A stretch of DNA of 64,000 nt from positions 5,521,445-5,585,444 of the forward strand of contig NC_092541.1 of the NCBI RefSeq assembly GCF_037038585.1. Reading direction: 5' to 3'. Positions 33,960 through 46,535 of the stretch are shown here, piece by piece. The DNA is from Patagioenas fasciata. Lineage: Eukaryota > Chordata > Aves > Columbiformes > Columbidae. The translations under genes and the position numbers were made by a program. Under the pieces are notes generated by a model that saw nothing but the letters and a program-made list of their open reading frames with translations, had not been told where the DNA came from and searched no databases. Position 1 is the stretch's first letter. Every line of letters starts with the position of its first letter.

Positions 33960-35276
33960 GCTAATGGCATGGGTTGTGGCCTGATTTCGTGCACTGCCGC
34001 CTTTTCATTTCCTGTTTTCTGCCATGTGCTTTCCCATATGAAGACTTTTTCTGTAAGTGCCAGGATAAAAGTCCTGAGGATTTCCAGGGTAGACAGACGT
34101 CAGTGCAGGCAGAAGATTCAGTCAAATCGCTGGTGGCATCCTGTGCAGGTAGGTGATTTTCACCTGGGTCATTACTGTGGGCTCCTTTGTGGCAAAGTTG
34201 TCCGGAAAAGGGCAATGCTTTAATGTTTCCCATCCGCTGGCCAAGGACTGACATTTGGGACAACATGCCATATCCTTTTCTCTTGTTTCCTCCACCTCTC
34301 TGATGGTCGCTCATTGTTGGACTCAGGTGGGCTTCTGCTAGGGGTGTCTGATACTATTACGACACTAACAGTGCTCTCAGGATGATTTTGTTGGGCTCCT
34401 TTGTCTCATGTTCTCTCGTTACACTCTCTGCAGGTCCTCAGGAAATGCCAGGAGATTGTTTGAGGCCTGGTTTTCTGTTTGGAACTTGAATCCTTTTCTA
34501 GCACAGTGGTCCCCAGGATCTCCTCAACAAAGTCCACACTTGCTGATGGCTTTCTGGCTTTCTGTGAGCATACAGATTGTTGCATGGTTTGATGCAGACC
34601 TGCACGAGCACACTTGTGTCCCTCTGTACCTCTGTGACCCTCATCATGAAGACACGTGCATGTCGTAGCAGGGGACTCTTCCCTGGTGTGTCCAAGAGCA
34701 CCGTAGAGGAGCAGGTTGCCTTTCCCAAAAGGAGCCCATCTGAAGCTGAATGGTGGTGCTTTTGTCCTGGCAGAGAGGTTCTCAGAGAGCTGAAACGCAA
34801 TCTCTGCCTCCTACACCCTCCCGTTCTTAATGTAAGAACATGGAGAAAGTCCAAGAAACCCTAGCTACCAGTGCAGTACATTGTCCCTGGGGTGATACTC
34901 TGCTGGTGCAGTGTTGCTGGTGGCTGGGGTGGGACACAGGTTCCTCATGTCCATGACAATGCTATATGTATTTCTGCAACTGGTCAGCCTGGTGCTGAGT
35001 GAGGCAGTGGCTGACAATTCTCATCAAATGTGTATTAGACTGGGATCCAGGTGTAGCTCTGCTGTGACATGGAGGACCAAGTCTCTGCGTGCATTAGGGA
35101 GAGCCCAACAGTTTTCAGTCAAACTCCTTTGCTTTTCAAGCACCAGGGCTTCCACGTCCCCATAAAAGAACTGAGTCTGAGGGCCCAGCAGGTGTGTCTG
35201 AGAATGCAGGGACGTGTGTAGTAGGGAAAACCACAGACACTCTGATGGTTTTCACAAGTTGGTTGGTCAAAGTCAG
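33960..35276. other. Divergent spacer, minus-gene side, unit 4
   Basis: Equivalent to 2161-3477. Nothing is recognised beyond the distal promoter homology. Confidence 0.45.
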
Positions 35277-36932
35277 TGTTCGATCACGAAGGAACTGTTG
35301 TGTATTGACCACAACCCCATATTCTGCATCCCACTGGATTGTTTAAGAGTGAATCAAAAAGAAAAGCCTGCATTGAAGGATTGAAGTTGAATCTGTTAAC
35401 AAGAGTTAAGGAATGTGGGTAAATTCTTAAGGCTGTTTTGGATGGTTTTTACCATCCTCCTTCATTTCTTATTGTTACCAATTTAAATTATTCTTCTCCA
35501 AGTCAGGCCTATTTTGCCCCTAATGATCATTGGTGAGTAATACCCCTGTCTTTACCAGGACCCATCACGGTTTTCACCTTATGTTTTCCACCTGTCCCGT
35601 AGATGAAGGAGACAGTAGCCAGCTGGGTGGGTGCCTGGAAGCCGGCCAAGGTCTTCTTGGATTTGCAACAGTTACGGCAGTTAAAAGTGACCAGGAGTGT
35701 CTGTCATTTCCATGCTTTAATTCCGTTTTCTGTCTGTGCTATCACAACCAGCCTCTTTTTCCTGCTCTTGCTCTTGCTCTGCTGTAGGGTTGATTAGCAG
35801 TAATGTCAACTGATATTTGTGCTTGTGTACCCAGGACATACGATCCCTTTGCGTGCCATGCCCCCTCATTCTGGAGATGCTGGGAAGCTCAAGATGAGCC
35901 TCTCTGGCCAAAACGATTTCTCCTACAATCTTCTCCTTACATCCATGCAACCATCTTCTGTATTTGAGCCTCCTGCCCAAGACCACTTCCATCCAGATCA
36001 AGAGGAATGGCCTCGAGTGCTTATGATGCTGCTGTCATCCCAGGGTCTCCTGAAGCACTGGGGTCTTCCCATGGACACAGTACAAGTCGGGATAACCATG
36101 TTTAAGGCATGCTCGGAGGCCAACGGGAATATTTCTGAGCAGAGATACAGCAAAGGAATGGCTGAAACCCCACCAAAAAAGACCCTGGGCACCTGATGGG
36201 ATGGGAGGTGGATGCTGTGCAGCAGGGAGCAAGGGTTGATTTTCCTGAGGCCAGGGATCCTCCTGCATGGCCTGTAGCCACAAAGCCACCTCAGCCCAGC
36301 CTCAACCCCTCTCCATGACAAACCAACTCTCCTCTGCTCTCTCCCATAATCACAATCTCAGAGCACTAACATGGGACCAAGGGAAAGGTATCAAGTGAGT
36401 TGTTCTTGAAGGTTGGACACCTTCCTATAAGAGGAGTGCAAGGAGACAAAGGAATTCTCATTCACTTGATTCCTAATGTGAAGGAGGTGACTGAACTGTT
36501 TGAGGGAGTGACCAGTTGAACTAGTTTTTCTTTTGTCTTCACATGGCCTCAGGCTAAAGGTCACACACTGCATAAGCTACAATTTTCCTGCATGCTCCTA
36601 AAGAATGGTAATTTTGCAGGTAATGACATCACACGTGCTGCTGTTTCTCTTTATGCTGCCTTTGATTTCCCGCCCCGAGTGCCCCACCAAGGGTGCTTGG
36701 CTAAGAAGTGAGAGAAGCTCTGGAGAGACATTTTGGACACGGTTGGGCTGCAGCGGTGTCTCCTGAAGGGGTGATCGCAAGAGCTTTGCTGGACTTCAAC
36801 AGAGGCCTGGGGAGGATATGGCCAGAAGAGCGTTGCAGTGATGGGGGCAATTCAGTTCAGGGTCCCTGTGTGTTGACCTGGAGAGAAACCTGAATTTCCT
36901 GGTATTGCTGCTGCACCTTGTGCTCTGCATTT
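35277..36932. other. Spacer, central part, unit 4
   Basis: Equivalent to 3478-5133. Nothing is recognised. Confidence 0.45.
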
Positions 36933-37139
36933 CACAGAATCATGGAACTGTTGAGGTTGGAAGGCACCTCTGCAGCTGACCTGGCCCAATGCCTCTACTA
37001 GAGTAGGGTCAGCTAGAGCACATTGACTAAGAGCTTTATCAAGACAGGATTGGAGTATCTCCACAGCTAGAACTCCACAACCACTTTGAACTAATTCTAC
37101 CAGTGTTTGAGCACCTCCATAGTGAAAAAGCTTTTATTT
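36933..37139 (-). mobile_element. CR1 relic c, unit 4
   Basis: Complementary CR1 3' end, same as 5134-5340. Confidence 0.75.
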
Positions 37140-37520
37140 GGACCTGCGGATGCACAAGTGGTATGGGAAGGGTTCTTCAAGATAAGCAGCGCCCCCATGT
37201 GGCTTTACACCACTGGTCACTCACTGCAGCATTCAAAACTCATTGACGTGTCTCAGTGGACCCCAAATCCCACAACGGAAGAGCACTTTCCGCACAGTTA
37301 CCTGATGGGAGGCAGCTGTGGAGCAGTGCACAGTCAGGAACCCCAGCTAGGGCAGTCCAGAGGTGCCCTCCTCTGTCTACTGCTGAGAGTTGTCTTATGC
37401 AGGGGATGCGTCATCTCCCAGAACACTTTGAGGACCCTGAGGAGAGTCTTTCCCTCCATCATTTGGGGAGGAGGAAAGGCACTGTGGTGTGGGCCAAAAT
37501 GCCTGCATTTAAGGAAAAGC
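37140..37520. other. Spacer between relics c and d, unit 4
   Basis: Equivalent to 5341-5721. A short stretch near 37180-37195 (GATAAGCAGCGCCCCC) differs from unit 1 and partly matches unit 6 (GCGCCCCCATG), a possible small conversion patch. Confidence 0.4.
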
Positions 37521-37889
37521 ATCTAGTTCTGGTCCTCCGGTTTGAGCATGACAGGGAATTACTGGATGGAGTCCAGCGGCAGGCTAGGAAGACAATCAGA
37601 GCCTACAGCATCTTTCTGAAGAGGAGAGACTGAGACAGCTGTGTCAGTTCAGCCTGGAAAAGAGAAGGCTGAGAGGTGATCTTATCAATGTTTACAAGTA
37701 TCTGACAAGTGGATGTCAAAAGGATGCTACCAGAACCCTTTCACGGGTGGCCAGTGATAGGATGATAGGCAACGGGCACAGGCTGAAGCACAGGAGCTTC
37801 CATCTGAACATGAGGAATAACTTCTTCTAGGGTGACAAAGCACAGGAACAGGCTGTCCAGAGAGGTTCTGGAGTCTCCTTCTCTGGAGA
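37521..37889 (+). mobile_element. CR1 relic d, tail deleted, unit 4
   Basis: Same truncation after CTTCTCTGGAGA as in unit 1. Confidence 0.8.
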
Positions 37890-39438
37890 CCCGCTGCTTT
37901 CCTCTGCGTGGTGATGTTAGCTGGTGTTTGAATCCCATTCTCCTTCTCCAGGCCATAGGACCAAGAAGCTACATCTCCTGCATCTCAGCCACGGCCAAAT
38001 AGTTTGTAAGAACAGTTTGGAGTCAGTGTCTCATTAGAGGCTTGGAAAGAGACCTTACAGCACTGCTGGACTTATCTAGTATTGCTGGCACTTGGCATCC
38101 TAGGCTCTGTCCAGCGTTGGTGTTCTTTACTGATGTCCATGCCTACACGCCTCATGTTCACCATCTTCCTCCTCTCAGCCTCCCCAGGCTCTCATTCTTT
38201 TTCCTATAGCTCCTGGTTATGGGCAAGCCTCGTTCACAGAGCCAGGTGAATCCTGTAACATCAAAGCATTTACAAGAGTCAGATGCAAAGACCCTGGGAA
38301 ACAGCTCAGCTCTTTGAAGCTGCCTGGAGCCAAGATAAAATGAGTTGTCCAGGGTTGGGCTTTCTCCTCACTGAGACCAGAGTGCTGTGGCACTGTCCCT
38401 GACCTCTTAGATGAGGGGTTGAGACTGTGTCAATGCCTGGTACTGACACACAGTGGTGCCAAGGCGGGACTCAGAATGGTCAGGCACAACTATGTACACA
38501 CACACACACATGCACTAAACACGTATCCAACATGCTCACGTGTGCAACAGGAATCTCAGAGATGCACAGACATAAGCAAATATGCACGAGGCCAGAGACA
38601 TGCAACGAATTCTACAGGAAAATAGAAACACAGTCTCACCAGCGGCACACAGGTGTGTGCACAGCTAGGCAGACAAGCACAGAGATGTGCATGTAGGGAA
38701 TCAGACTGGCACACAGTCACGCTAACAGGCACAGTCTTACAGATGAGCACATAGAAATGGACGTCACTGAAGACCTGCCAGGGACGTCCCCTCCAGAGCA
38801 CGGACGGGGCACTCTAAGCAGGACAAATGCGCTGGCAGCATTGCTTCAGGAGTCTCAGGGATCCATGGAGCGCCCAGAGAGAGGAGGAGGCCAAATAGGT
38901 TGCAATTTCCTCCTGAGGGCAGCTTAGAGTGACAGAGAGATAAAAACATGAAGTGCAGCCCACACTCCTAGGAATATGAGAGCCAGAGACTGGTGCAAGG
39001 AGACAAGGAAGAATGACAGAGGGTAGTGCACAGAGTCACAGGAGTCTTTGGGGACAAGTCAAGGATTGCAGTGCTGGGAGCAGCTGGGGCCCTTGCTGTC
39101 AGCAAGATCATACAAAAGAACCCAGCAGAGATCCCCAGGATGACACCACCTGCCTCCACTGGACCCTCCAGCTCTTAGTCCCTGTCTTCTGAACACAATG
39201 ATTCATCCTCGCCCCGGAAATCCTGGGATTTCTCATCCAGCCTTCTAAAGAAGCATCTGTGACAGAATGGACACGAACTAAAAAGAAATACATGCCAACA
39301 TGTGTCCAACCCAGAAGTCCTCAGACCTCTAATCCCGGCACTTAAAGAGAAAGCCTTCATATAGGAAAATATGTGGCAGATACCGGGAAATGGAAAGGCA
39401 GCAGTGCAGGAATCCAGGACACAGTCCATACCATTAGC
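37890..39438. other. Divergent spacer, plus-gene side, unit 4
   Basis: CA-rich tract at about 38440-38760, then distal promoter homology from about 39300. Confidence 0.5.
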
Positions 39439-39555
39439 TGGTGTGTTTTGCATTCACCATGAGCTTGTCAGAAAATTATTACTTCCACAAAGGGTGCCTG
39501 AGCCTGAGGCAGTGCAGGACTCCTATAAAAATCAGCCCAGTACCCTGCTCTCTCA
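39439..39555 (+). promoter_or_regulatory. Promoter of plus keratin copy 7
   Basis: TATAAAA is at 39524-39530, and the upstream block is intact. The downstream splice donor of exon 1 is altered (see the gene). Confidence 0.68.
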
Positions 39556-39899
39556 TCCACTTCTTTCGCCTCCTTCTCCTTGGGAATCGGGGGAGTGTGA
39601 GGTCTCTTCTTCACGTGCTTCTGGATCAGGTGTCTTTCCTCAATGTGTGTGCCATCTGAAAGGGTCTGTCCTGATGGGAGCTTTTTCCCGTGGGAGAGGG
39701 AAGTGGAGGAAAGGTCTTCTGAAGAGAGAGTTTGGGGCTTAGTGGAGGTGGTTTCTGGGACTTGAGGTGGGCAGCGTATGCTGGGCCAGGTGCTGCCTTG
39801 GCTCCAAGGTGTTTTGGTGCAGTGTTGCTTGTCAAGAGCAACGCCTCATGCTCTATTTCCTTCTGCCCTCTCTCTCAGGTGAACCTTTAGCCAAGAGAC

Positions 39900-40205
39900 A
39901 TGTCCTGTTGCAACCCATGTCTGCCCTGCCAGCCCTGTGGCCCGACCCCGCTGGCCAACAGCTGCAATGAGCCCTGTTGCAGGCAGTGCCAGAGCTCCAC
40001 CGTTGTCATTGAGCCCTCCCCCGTGGTGGTGACCCTGCCTGGCCCCATCCTCAGCTCCTTCCCTCAGAACACTGTTGTGGGCTCCTCCACCTCTGCTGCC
40101 GTTGGCAGCATCCTCAGCTGTGAGGGAGTGCCCATCAACTCTGGGGGCTTTGACCTCTCCTGCATTACCAGCCGCTACTGTGGCAGCAGATGTCGCCCCT
40201 GCTAA
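39900..40205 (+). CDS. Feather-type beta-keratin, plus type (copy 7), intron donor lost
   Basis: The coding region is complete and protein-identical to copies 2 and 5. At the end of exon 1, where every other copy reads CAG/GTGAGTG, this copy reads CGG/GGGAGTG (39588-39596). The GT donor is therefore GG at 39591-39592. The acceptor (AG at 39877-39878) and poly(A) signal ATTAAA (40475-40480) are intact. If real, the 5'UTR intron would be retained or a cryptic donor used. The retained intron carries upstream ATGs that would reduce translation. Two adjacent substitutions could also be a base-calling error. Confidence 0.85.
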   Translation: MSCCNPCLPCQPCGPTPLANSCNEPCCRQCQSSTVVIEPSPVVVTLPGPILSSFPQNTVVGSSTSAAVGSILSCEGVPINSGGFDLSCITSRYCGSRCRPC

Positions 40206-40498
40206 AGCTGCTGACAACTACTTTGGGCAAGAACCTCTCAAGACCTTAGAACATGGTCCTTGAAAGGAGAGAGAGCTTCGCAGCATTACATTCAGAGCTT
40301 TGAACCATTGTTTCCTTCTTCCACTTGTACCTCTGTTTTTTTCCTTTGCTGATTCTGTCTCCAAGGCCAGCCTAGCAGTGACCTGTTTCTCTCTCGCTCT
40401 TGAGGAGTTTCGCCACATCCTTGGGGCTACATGTGGTGCTCCTTCTGAGACACCTCCTTTCCTTCTTGAGACTCATTAAAGTTGTGCTTCATCCAAGC

Positions 40499-41148
40499 CT
40501 GGGCCTCCGAGTCCTCTTTTGCTCTTCAGCAACTCTTTCAGTCTTCTCAGGGAAAAGGTGAATGAAGGGGAGGGTGAGACTCTTTGCAGTGGATTTTGTC
40601 ACTTTGCAACACAGTAAATCAATTCCATGTTTTCATAAATAAATGGAGTGGAGTTGCTCGTGAGGGACAGTCAACTTAGTGGGTGTCTCAGCCTTGCTTT
40701 GCTCCCTTGAGCAAAGACATACGCATTTCTTAACCAACATTCTCTGCTCTTCTCACTCACACCTGATGTAATCTCCAGCCACGGTCCACGTTAGACCTAA
40801 TAGGCACTTTGGTCATTTAAAGTAAACAATTAAGAATGAGGCAATTAAGAAACCAATGCACCCAGGAACTGTCACACATGCAATTACGTGTAACGGGAAT
40901 CAGTCATTTCATGGCAATGGTGAGTTTCAGCAGAGCAGAAATGTTGGTCAAATCTCTGCCAGGTTCTTTCTGCTGTGGTCCATTTCCACACCTGAGCCCT
41001 AGTATGTCAGACCATTATATGGGGTAAGTGGTTTCTCTCAGTCAGAAACAAAGGGGGTTTGTCCTTCTGAAAGGAATTAAAATAGTAGATTTAACACACC
41101 ATGGCTTTGCTCCTTCCCTCTTGTCTGGACAGCTGATTCCTTCTGGTC
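40499..41148. other. 3' flank of plus keratin gene, unit 4
   Basis: Equivalent to 8700-9349. From about 40710 it carries the unit 3/6 variant rather than the unit 1 variant. Confidence 0.45.
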
Positions 41149-41630
41149 ATGTACTGGACCGTGGCAATGGAGAACAAGACACCTGTAATTGATCTCATTC
41201 TCCTGGGCCTTTCATCCCTCCCAGGGTGGGCACATGGCCTCATGTGCCATTATCTTCTCCATGTATCTTCAAATGCTGGAAGAGAATGACCTTCATTCTT
41301 TTTCCTCTTCATATTTCCTTGGTGAAGACCTGGTACCACCACTGTTGTGTCAAAAAATGATGGAGAACTTTTCTTGCCTTGAGGAAAATCATGTATGTTG
41401 CCTGCTTCTGGGCACAGTCATTCTGATGTTCTCCCATCTTCCTGGCTGTCACTGACTTCCTGATTCTCTCACTTATGTCCTTGAATTGTAATGTGACTTT
41501 ATGCAGTTTTCTTCATTGCCACACTCCCATGAGAGAAAACCTCTTTCCTGCAAGCCTTGGTAGCAATGGCATTGGGATTGTGGTCATGTTCACACCATTG
41601 ACACTTCTGCTGACTGGCCCTTCTGCATCA
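41149..41630 (+). pseudogene. Olfactory receptor pseudogene fragment (unit 4)
   Basis: Same receptor remnant, carrying the TGGTACC deletion form. The region after 41310 is clearly more diverged from units 1, 2, 3 and 5 and closer to unit 6. Confidence 0.72.
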
Positions 41631-41702
41631 AGAAAGCCACCACTGGGATCCAAGTCCCCTGACTCAGCTTTCCCTGACAGCCACCAACACTCTTGTGTGT
41701 GT

Positions 41703-42135
41703 ATCTAATTGGACCAAAAGGCGGGAGAACCTGTTCTCTGAGGAAAGGTTGAAGGAGATAGGTCTTTTTCTGCTGGATGAACAGAAGGCTTGGGCAGACC
41801 TCCTCAACATATTCTAACACTTAAGTAATATCTACAAAGAGGATGGCAGCTCTCTCATTCAAAGGAGCCACATGGAGAAGACAAGCACCAATGAGTCCAA
41901 GCGTCACTGGAAGAACTTTCAGTTTGACATAAGAAATACCTTTGCTACAGTAAGACAAATCCTTCACTGGAATGACCTCCCAGGGTTGTGGTAGAGTTCC
42001 CATCACCACAAGTTTCCACAATGTGATTGGACAGGGTGGTAGCTAATCTCATCTTGTCTCTCTTTCTCATGAAACATTGGACCAGGTGATCATTCAAGGT
42101 CACTTCCAGTATTCAATATTCTACGATTCCCTGTC
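41703..42135 (+). mobile_element. CR1 relic b, variant form
   Basis: CR1 3' end of the variant shared with 60430-60870: GGGAGAACCTGTTCTCTGAG and ACATTGGACCAGGTGATCAT. It keeps more CR1-like wording than the other copies, for example GAGGATGGCAGCTCTCTC. Confidence 0.8.
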
Positions 42136-43000
42136 CCTCCCAGTGATACCCTTCAATCGTGATGTCACAAAATGCCATCCACTCTACTGCACCACTGTCA
42201 TCACAAAGAAAATCCTCATTCCAAAAGAGTTTATTGCAGTTGAGATTCCCTTTTTTTTTTTTAGAGAAATTCGGATAGTGCATGGCTATTGCCCTCTTCA
42301 TTTTCGAGAATTCTTCACTGTAAAAGCAATACTCTACAGGCAGGGAATAGAAAAGAGGGAGATGAACCTTTGATCTTCTTCTCTAGAAGGACAGTCACAA
42401 TCAAGAGAAATGAGAACCCCCAAAATATGAGTCAGCAGGCCCATATGAGACTTCCATCTAGATTGGCAGATGCATGTATCCAGTGGATTGCCTTGATTGC
42501 CTAGGTATTCTAGGTGACAACTCTCTTGTACATGGAGATGCTACATGCTGGGGGTCCATTGCCTGGGCCCCGGGGCAGAGCAGGTCCGTGGCACCATGCT
42601 AGGGGCTTGTATACCTGGGTTGAGGACCAGTGCTTTTCCTTGCAATATAACCGCCAAGACTGGTGCTATTTACTGAAGAGCTTGGTGGGGGAAGAGGTGT
42701 CCTATCATGAGGCCACAGCCAAGCACTTTGGCGTGCCCATGGGGTTGCCAGGGGTGTGCAGGATCTCTTGCAGGACAGCTCTCCAACGACCAGGGACTGC
42801 ACTGCTGGGAAGACCCTGGCATGCAAGCCATCTGCCCAGTCACCCTTTGTGCAATCATAACAGGATAATGGCCAGAAAATGCCTCTTTGAACACTCAGTG
42901 CCGTCGTGGGGTTGCAGTGAACATTATGGTCATTAGTTTCACAGCAAGAGGGGTCTCCATTATGTGGCCTGACTTGGGCTCATAGCAATCCTTACTTGGG
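42136..43000. other. Linker, unit 5 (variant form)
   Basis: Resembles the unit 7 linker at 60871-61728 more than the linkers of units 3, 4 and 6. It contains a T-rich run at 42251-42262. It is not otherwise recognised. Confidence 0.4.
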
Positions 43001-43758
43001 AATTATCTCAGCCAAGTGTAAGGTGCTGCACATGGGAAAACATAATCCAAGCACAAGCTGGGACCTATCTGGCTGGGGAGCAGCTCTGTGGAAAGGGACC
43101 TGGGGGTCCTGGTGGACAAGCAGCTCGATAGGAGTGAACAATGTCCTGCTGCAGCAAAGAAGGCCAACAGGATGCCCGGTTACATTAGCAAGGGCATCAC
43201 CAGTGGAAACAAAGAAGTCATTCTCTATGCTCTACTCAGAGCTTGTCAGGACAAATCTCAAATATTGTGTTCAATTTTGACCACTACAATACAAGAAAAA
43301 AGATGTGGACAGACTAGAAATACTCCAGAGAAGGCTCACAAAGATGATCAATGGAATAAGAATCTGCAGCATAAGGAAAGGCTGAGAGAACTGAGGTTGT
43401 TCAGATTAGAGAAGCGTAGGGGAGACCTCAGCACTATGTTCCAGTATTTAATGGGAGCCTAGACAGAAAATGGAGACTCTCTTTTTGCAAGCAGTCACAT
43501 GAAAAAGATGAGGGGCAATAGGTACAAACTACTGCTGGGAGGTATCTGACTGAACACCAGAGCAAAATTATTCAGGATGACAACAAGGACACGCTGGATT
43601 AATCTCCCCAGAGAAGTGGTGGATTCTGAAACATTGGACGCGTACAACATGCAGTTAAACAATGTACTGGACAATTTTACCTAGCCTGCACTTTTAAAAA
43701 GAAAGGTTGGTCCAGGTCATCCTTGTGTTCCCTTTTATTCTCGTATTGAATGATCAAG
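43001..43758 (+). mobile_element. CR1 relic a, unit 5
   Basis: Same fragment as at 18845. It keeps GAAAGGGACCTGGGGGTCCT without the GGGG expansion seen in the units 1, 3, 4 and 6 copies, so it is closer to the CR1 consensus here. Confidence 0.85.
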
Positions 43759-44450
43759 ATGCAGACCCATGTCTGGTTCTGGGCACTGCAATGAGCTGAA
43801 GGACTGCATGAGGTTCCTCTGTTTCACCTGGCTGTGCCCATGTGTGTTGATCATGCACACCAGATCAGGTAATGGAGGGGAACAAATGACAGAGATGAGT
43901 GTGTGGATTGTCCCCAGGCACTGCTGTTTTGCAGCCCCACTCCTGCCACACTCTGGAACCCTTTACTCACTTAAGACCATTGCCTGTAGCATGGCCATGA
44001 ATGTCTTGTTCAGCTCCAAAGGAAAGACCATAAAACAATCCACTGCAGGGAGTCCAACCCTCCCCTTCCTCCAAGTTTTCCCTGAGCAGACTGGAACAGT
44101 TGCCTCAGAACAAAGGAGGACTCAGAGGCCCAGACTGGGATGCAGCACAAGTTTAATGAGATTCAAGAAGAAAAGGAGGTGGCTCAGAGGGAGCACCATG
44201 GACAGCCATAAGATTGCAGTGAAACTCCTGAGGAGTGTCAGTCTGCCTACCTGGCAGAGGGAGGGACAAAAACAGGTCCCTGCCACACTGTCCTTGGGAG
44301 ACAGAATCCACAAAAGCAAGAGAGAAAGACATGAGTCGAAGAAGGACACAAGAGTTCAAAGCTCTGAATGCAATGCTGTGAAGCTCGCTCTCCTTTCAAG
44401 GACCATGTTCCAAGGTCTTGAGTTCTTGCCCAAGGACGTTGCCAGCAGCT

Positions 44451-44756
44451 TTAGCAGGGTCGGCATCTGCTGCCACAGTAGCGGCTGGTAATGCAGGAGA
44501 GGTCAAAGCCCCCAGAGTTGATGGGCACTCCTTCACAGCTGAGGATGCTGCCAACAGCAGCAGAGGTGGAGGAGCCCACAACGGTGTTCTGAGGGAAGGA
44601 GCTGAGGATGGGGCCAGGCAGGGTCACCACCACGGAGGAGGGCTCAATGACAATGGTGGAGCTCTGGCACTGCCTGCAACAGGGCTCATTGCAGCTGTTG
44701 GCCAGCGGGGTAGGACCACAGGGCTGGCAGGGCACGCATGGGTTGCAGCAAGACAT
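44451..44756 (-). CDS. Feather-type beta-keratin, minus type (copy 8)
   Basis: A complete 101-residue beta-keratin, protein-identical to copy 4 (Val8, Ile35, Ser41). The intron is inferred at 45066-44778 (289 bases), with the donor reading GTGAGTATG. The poly(A) signal ATTAAA is at 44157-44152. Its divergent partner, copy 9, is start-less, so this may be the only functional gene of unit 5. Confidence 0.92.
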   Translation of the reverse strand: MSCCNPCVPCQPCGPTPLANSCNEPCCRQCQSSTIVIEPSSVVVTLPGPILSSFPQNTVVGSSTSAAVGSILSCEGVPINSGGFDLSCITSRYCGSRCRPC

Positions 44757-45097
44757 GTCTCTGGGACAGAGGCTCACCTGAGAAGACAGGATGAAACAGA
44801 GCATGACATGCACCTGAGAAGCAGCACTGCACCCAAAAACAGAGGACACAAGGCACTTCTTGGCCCAGCATACACTGCCCATCTCAAATCCCAGGAGCCA
44901 CCTCCACTAAGTCCCTGCCTCTCTCAGCGGAAGACCTTCTCTCCCCTTCCCTCTCCCATGAGAAGCAGCTCTCACCCCAGGGCAAGGACAGACCCTATCA
45001 GCTGAGACACACATTGAAAAAAGACCCCAGATTCTGAAGCAGGAGGACAAGAGGCTTCATACTCACCTGACTCCCAAGGAGAATGAAGCAAGAGAAG

Positions 45098-45216
45098 TAG
45101 ATGAGAAAGCAGGGAGTTGGGCGGTCATTTATAGGAGTCCTGCACTGCCTCAGGCTCAGGCACCCTTTGTGGAAACAATAATTTTCTGACAAGCTCATGA
45201 TGAATGTAAAACACAT
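45098..45216 (-). promoter_or_regulatory. Promoter of minus keratin copy 8
   Basis: TATAAAT is at 45133-45127, with two GAGCCT words and the AP-2-like palindrome upstream. Confidence 0.7.
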
Positions 45217-46535
45217 AGGCTAATGGCAAGGGCTGTGGCCTGATTTCGTGCACTGCCGCCTTTTCATTTCCTGTTTTCTGCCATGTGCTTTCCCATACGA
45301 AGACTTTTTCTGTAAGTGCCAGGATAAAAGGCCTGAGGATTTCCAGGGTAGACAGACGTCAGCGCGGCAGAAGATTCAGTCAAATCGCTGGTGGCATCCT
45401 GTGCAGGTAGGTGATTTTCACGTGGGTCATTACTGTGGGCTCCTTTGTGGCAAAGTTGTCCGGAAAAGGGCAACGCTGTAATCTTTCCCATCCGCTGACC
45501 AAGGACTGACATTTGGGACAACATGCCATATCCTTTTCTCTTGTTTCCTCCACCTCTCTGATGGTCGCTCATTGTTGGACTCAGGTGGGCTTCTGCTAGG
45601 GGTGTCTGATACTATTACGACACTAACAGTGCTCCCAGGATGATTTTGCTGGTCTCATTTGTCTCATGTCCTCTCCTTACACTCTCTGCAGGTCCTCAGG
45701 AAATGCCAGGAGATTGTTTGGGTCCTGGTTTTCTATTTGGAACTTGAATCCTTTTCTAGCACAGTGGTCCCCAGGATCTCCTCAACAAAGTCCACACTTG
45801 CTGATGGCTTTCTGGCTTTCTGTGAGCATACAGATTGTTGCATGGTTTGATGCAGACCTGCACGAGCACACTTGTGTCCCTCTGTACCTCTGTGACCCTC
45901 ATCATGAAGACACGTGCATGTCGTAGCAGGGGACTCCTCCCTGGTGTGTCCAAGAGCACCGTAGAGGAGCAGGTAGCCTTTCCCAAAAGGAGCCCATTTG
46001 AAGCTAATGGTGGTGCTTTTGTCCTGGCAGAGAGGTTCTCAGAGAGCTGAAGTGCAATCTCTGCCTCCTACACCCTCCCGTTATTAATTTAAGAACAGGG
46101 AGAAAGTCCAAGAAACCCTAGCTACCAGTGCAGGACATTGTCCCTGGGGTGATACTCTGCTGGTGCAGTGTTGCTGGTGACTGGGGTGGGACACAGGTTC
46201 CTCATGTCCATGACAATGCTATATGTATTTCTGCAACTGGTCAGCCTGGTGCTGAGTGAGGCAGTGGCTGACAGCTCTCATCAAATGTGTATTAGACTGG
46301 GATCCAGGTGTAGCTCTGCTGTGACATGGAGGACCAAATCTCTGCGTGCATTAGGGAGAGCCCAACAGTTTTCAGTCAAACTCCTTTGATTTTCAAGCAC
46401 CAGGGCTTCCACGTCCCCATAAAAGAACTGAGTCTGAGGGCCCAGCAGGTGTGTCTGAGAATGCAGGGACGTGTGTAGTAGGGAAAACCACAAACACTCT
46501 GATGGTTTTCACAAGTAGGTTAGTCAAAGTCAGAG
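45217..46535. other. Divergent spacer, minus-gene side, unit 5
   Basis: Equivalent to 2161-3477. Nothing is recognised beyond distal promoter homology. Confidence 0.45.

Larger units (their letters stand above)
30853..42109. repeat. Array unit 4 (complete reference unit)
   Basis: At 11,257 bases this is the only full-form unit wholly within the window and not interrupted. It matches unit 1 at a constant 31,799-base offset through both keratin genes. From about 41.3 kb it switches to the variant seen in unit 6 (about 59.9-61.7 kb). Confidence 0.87.
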
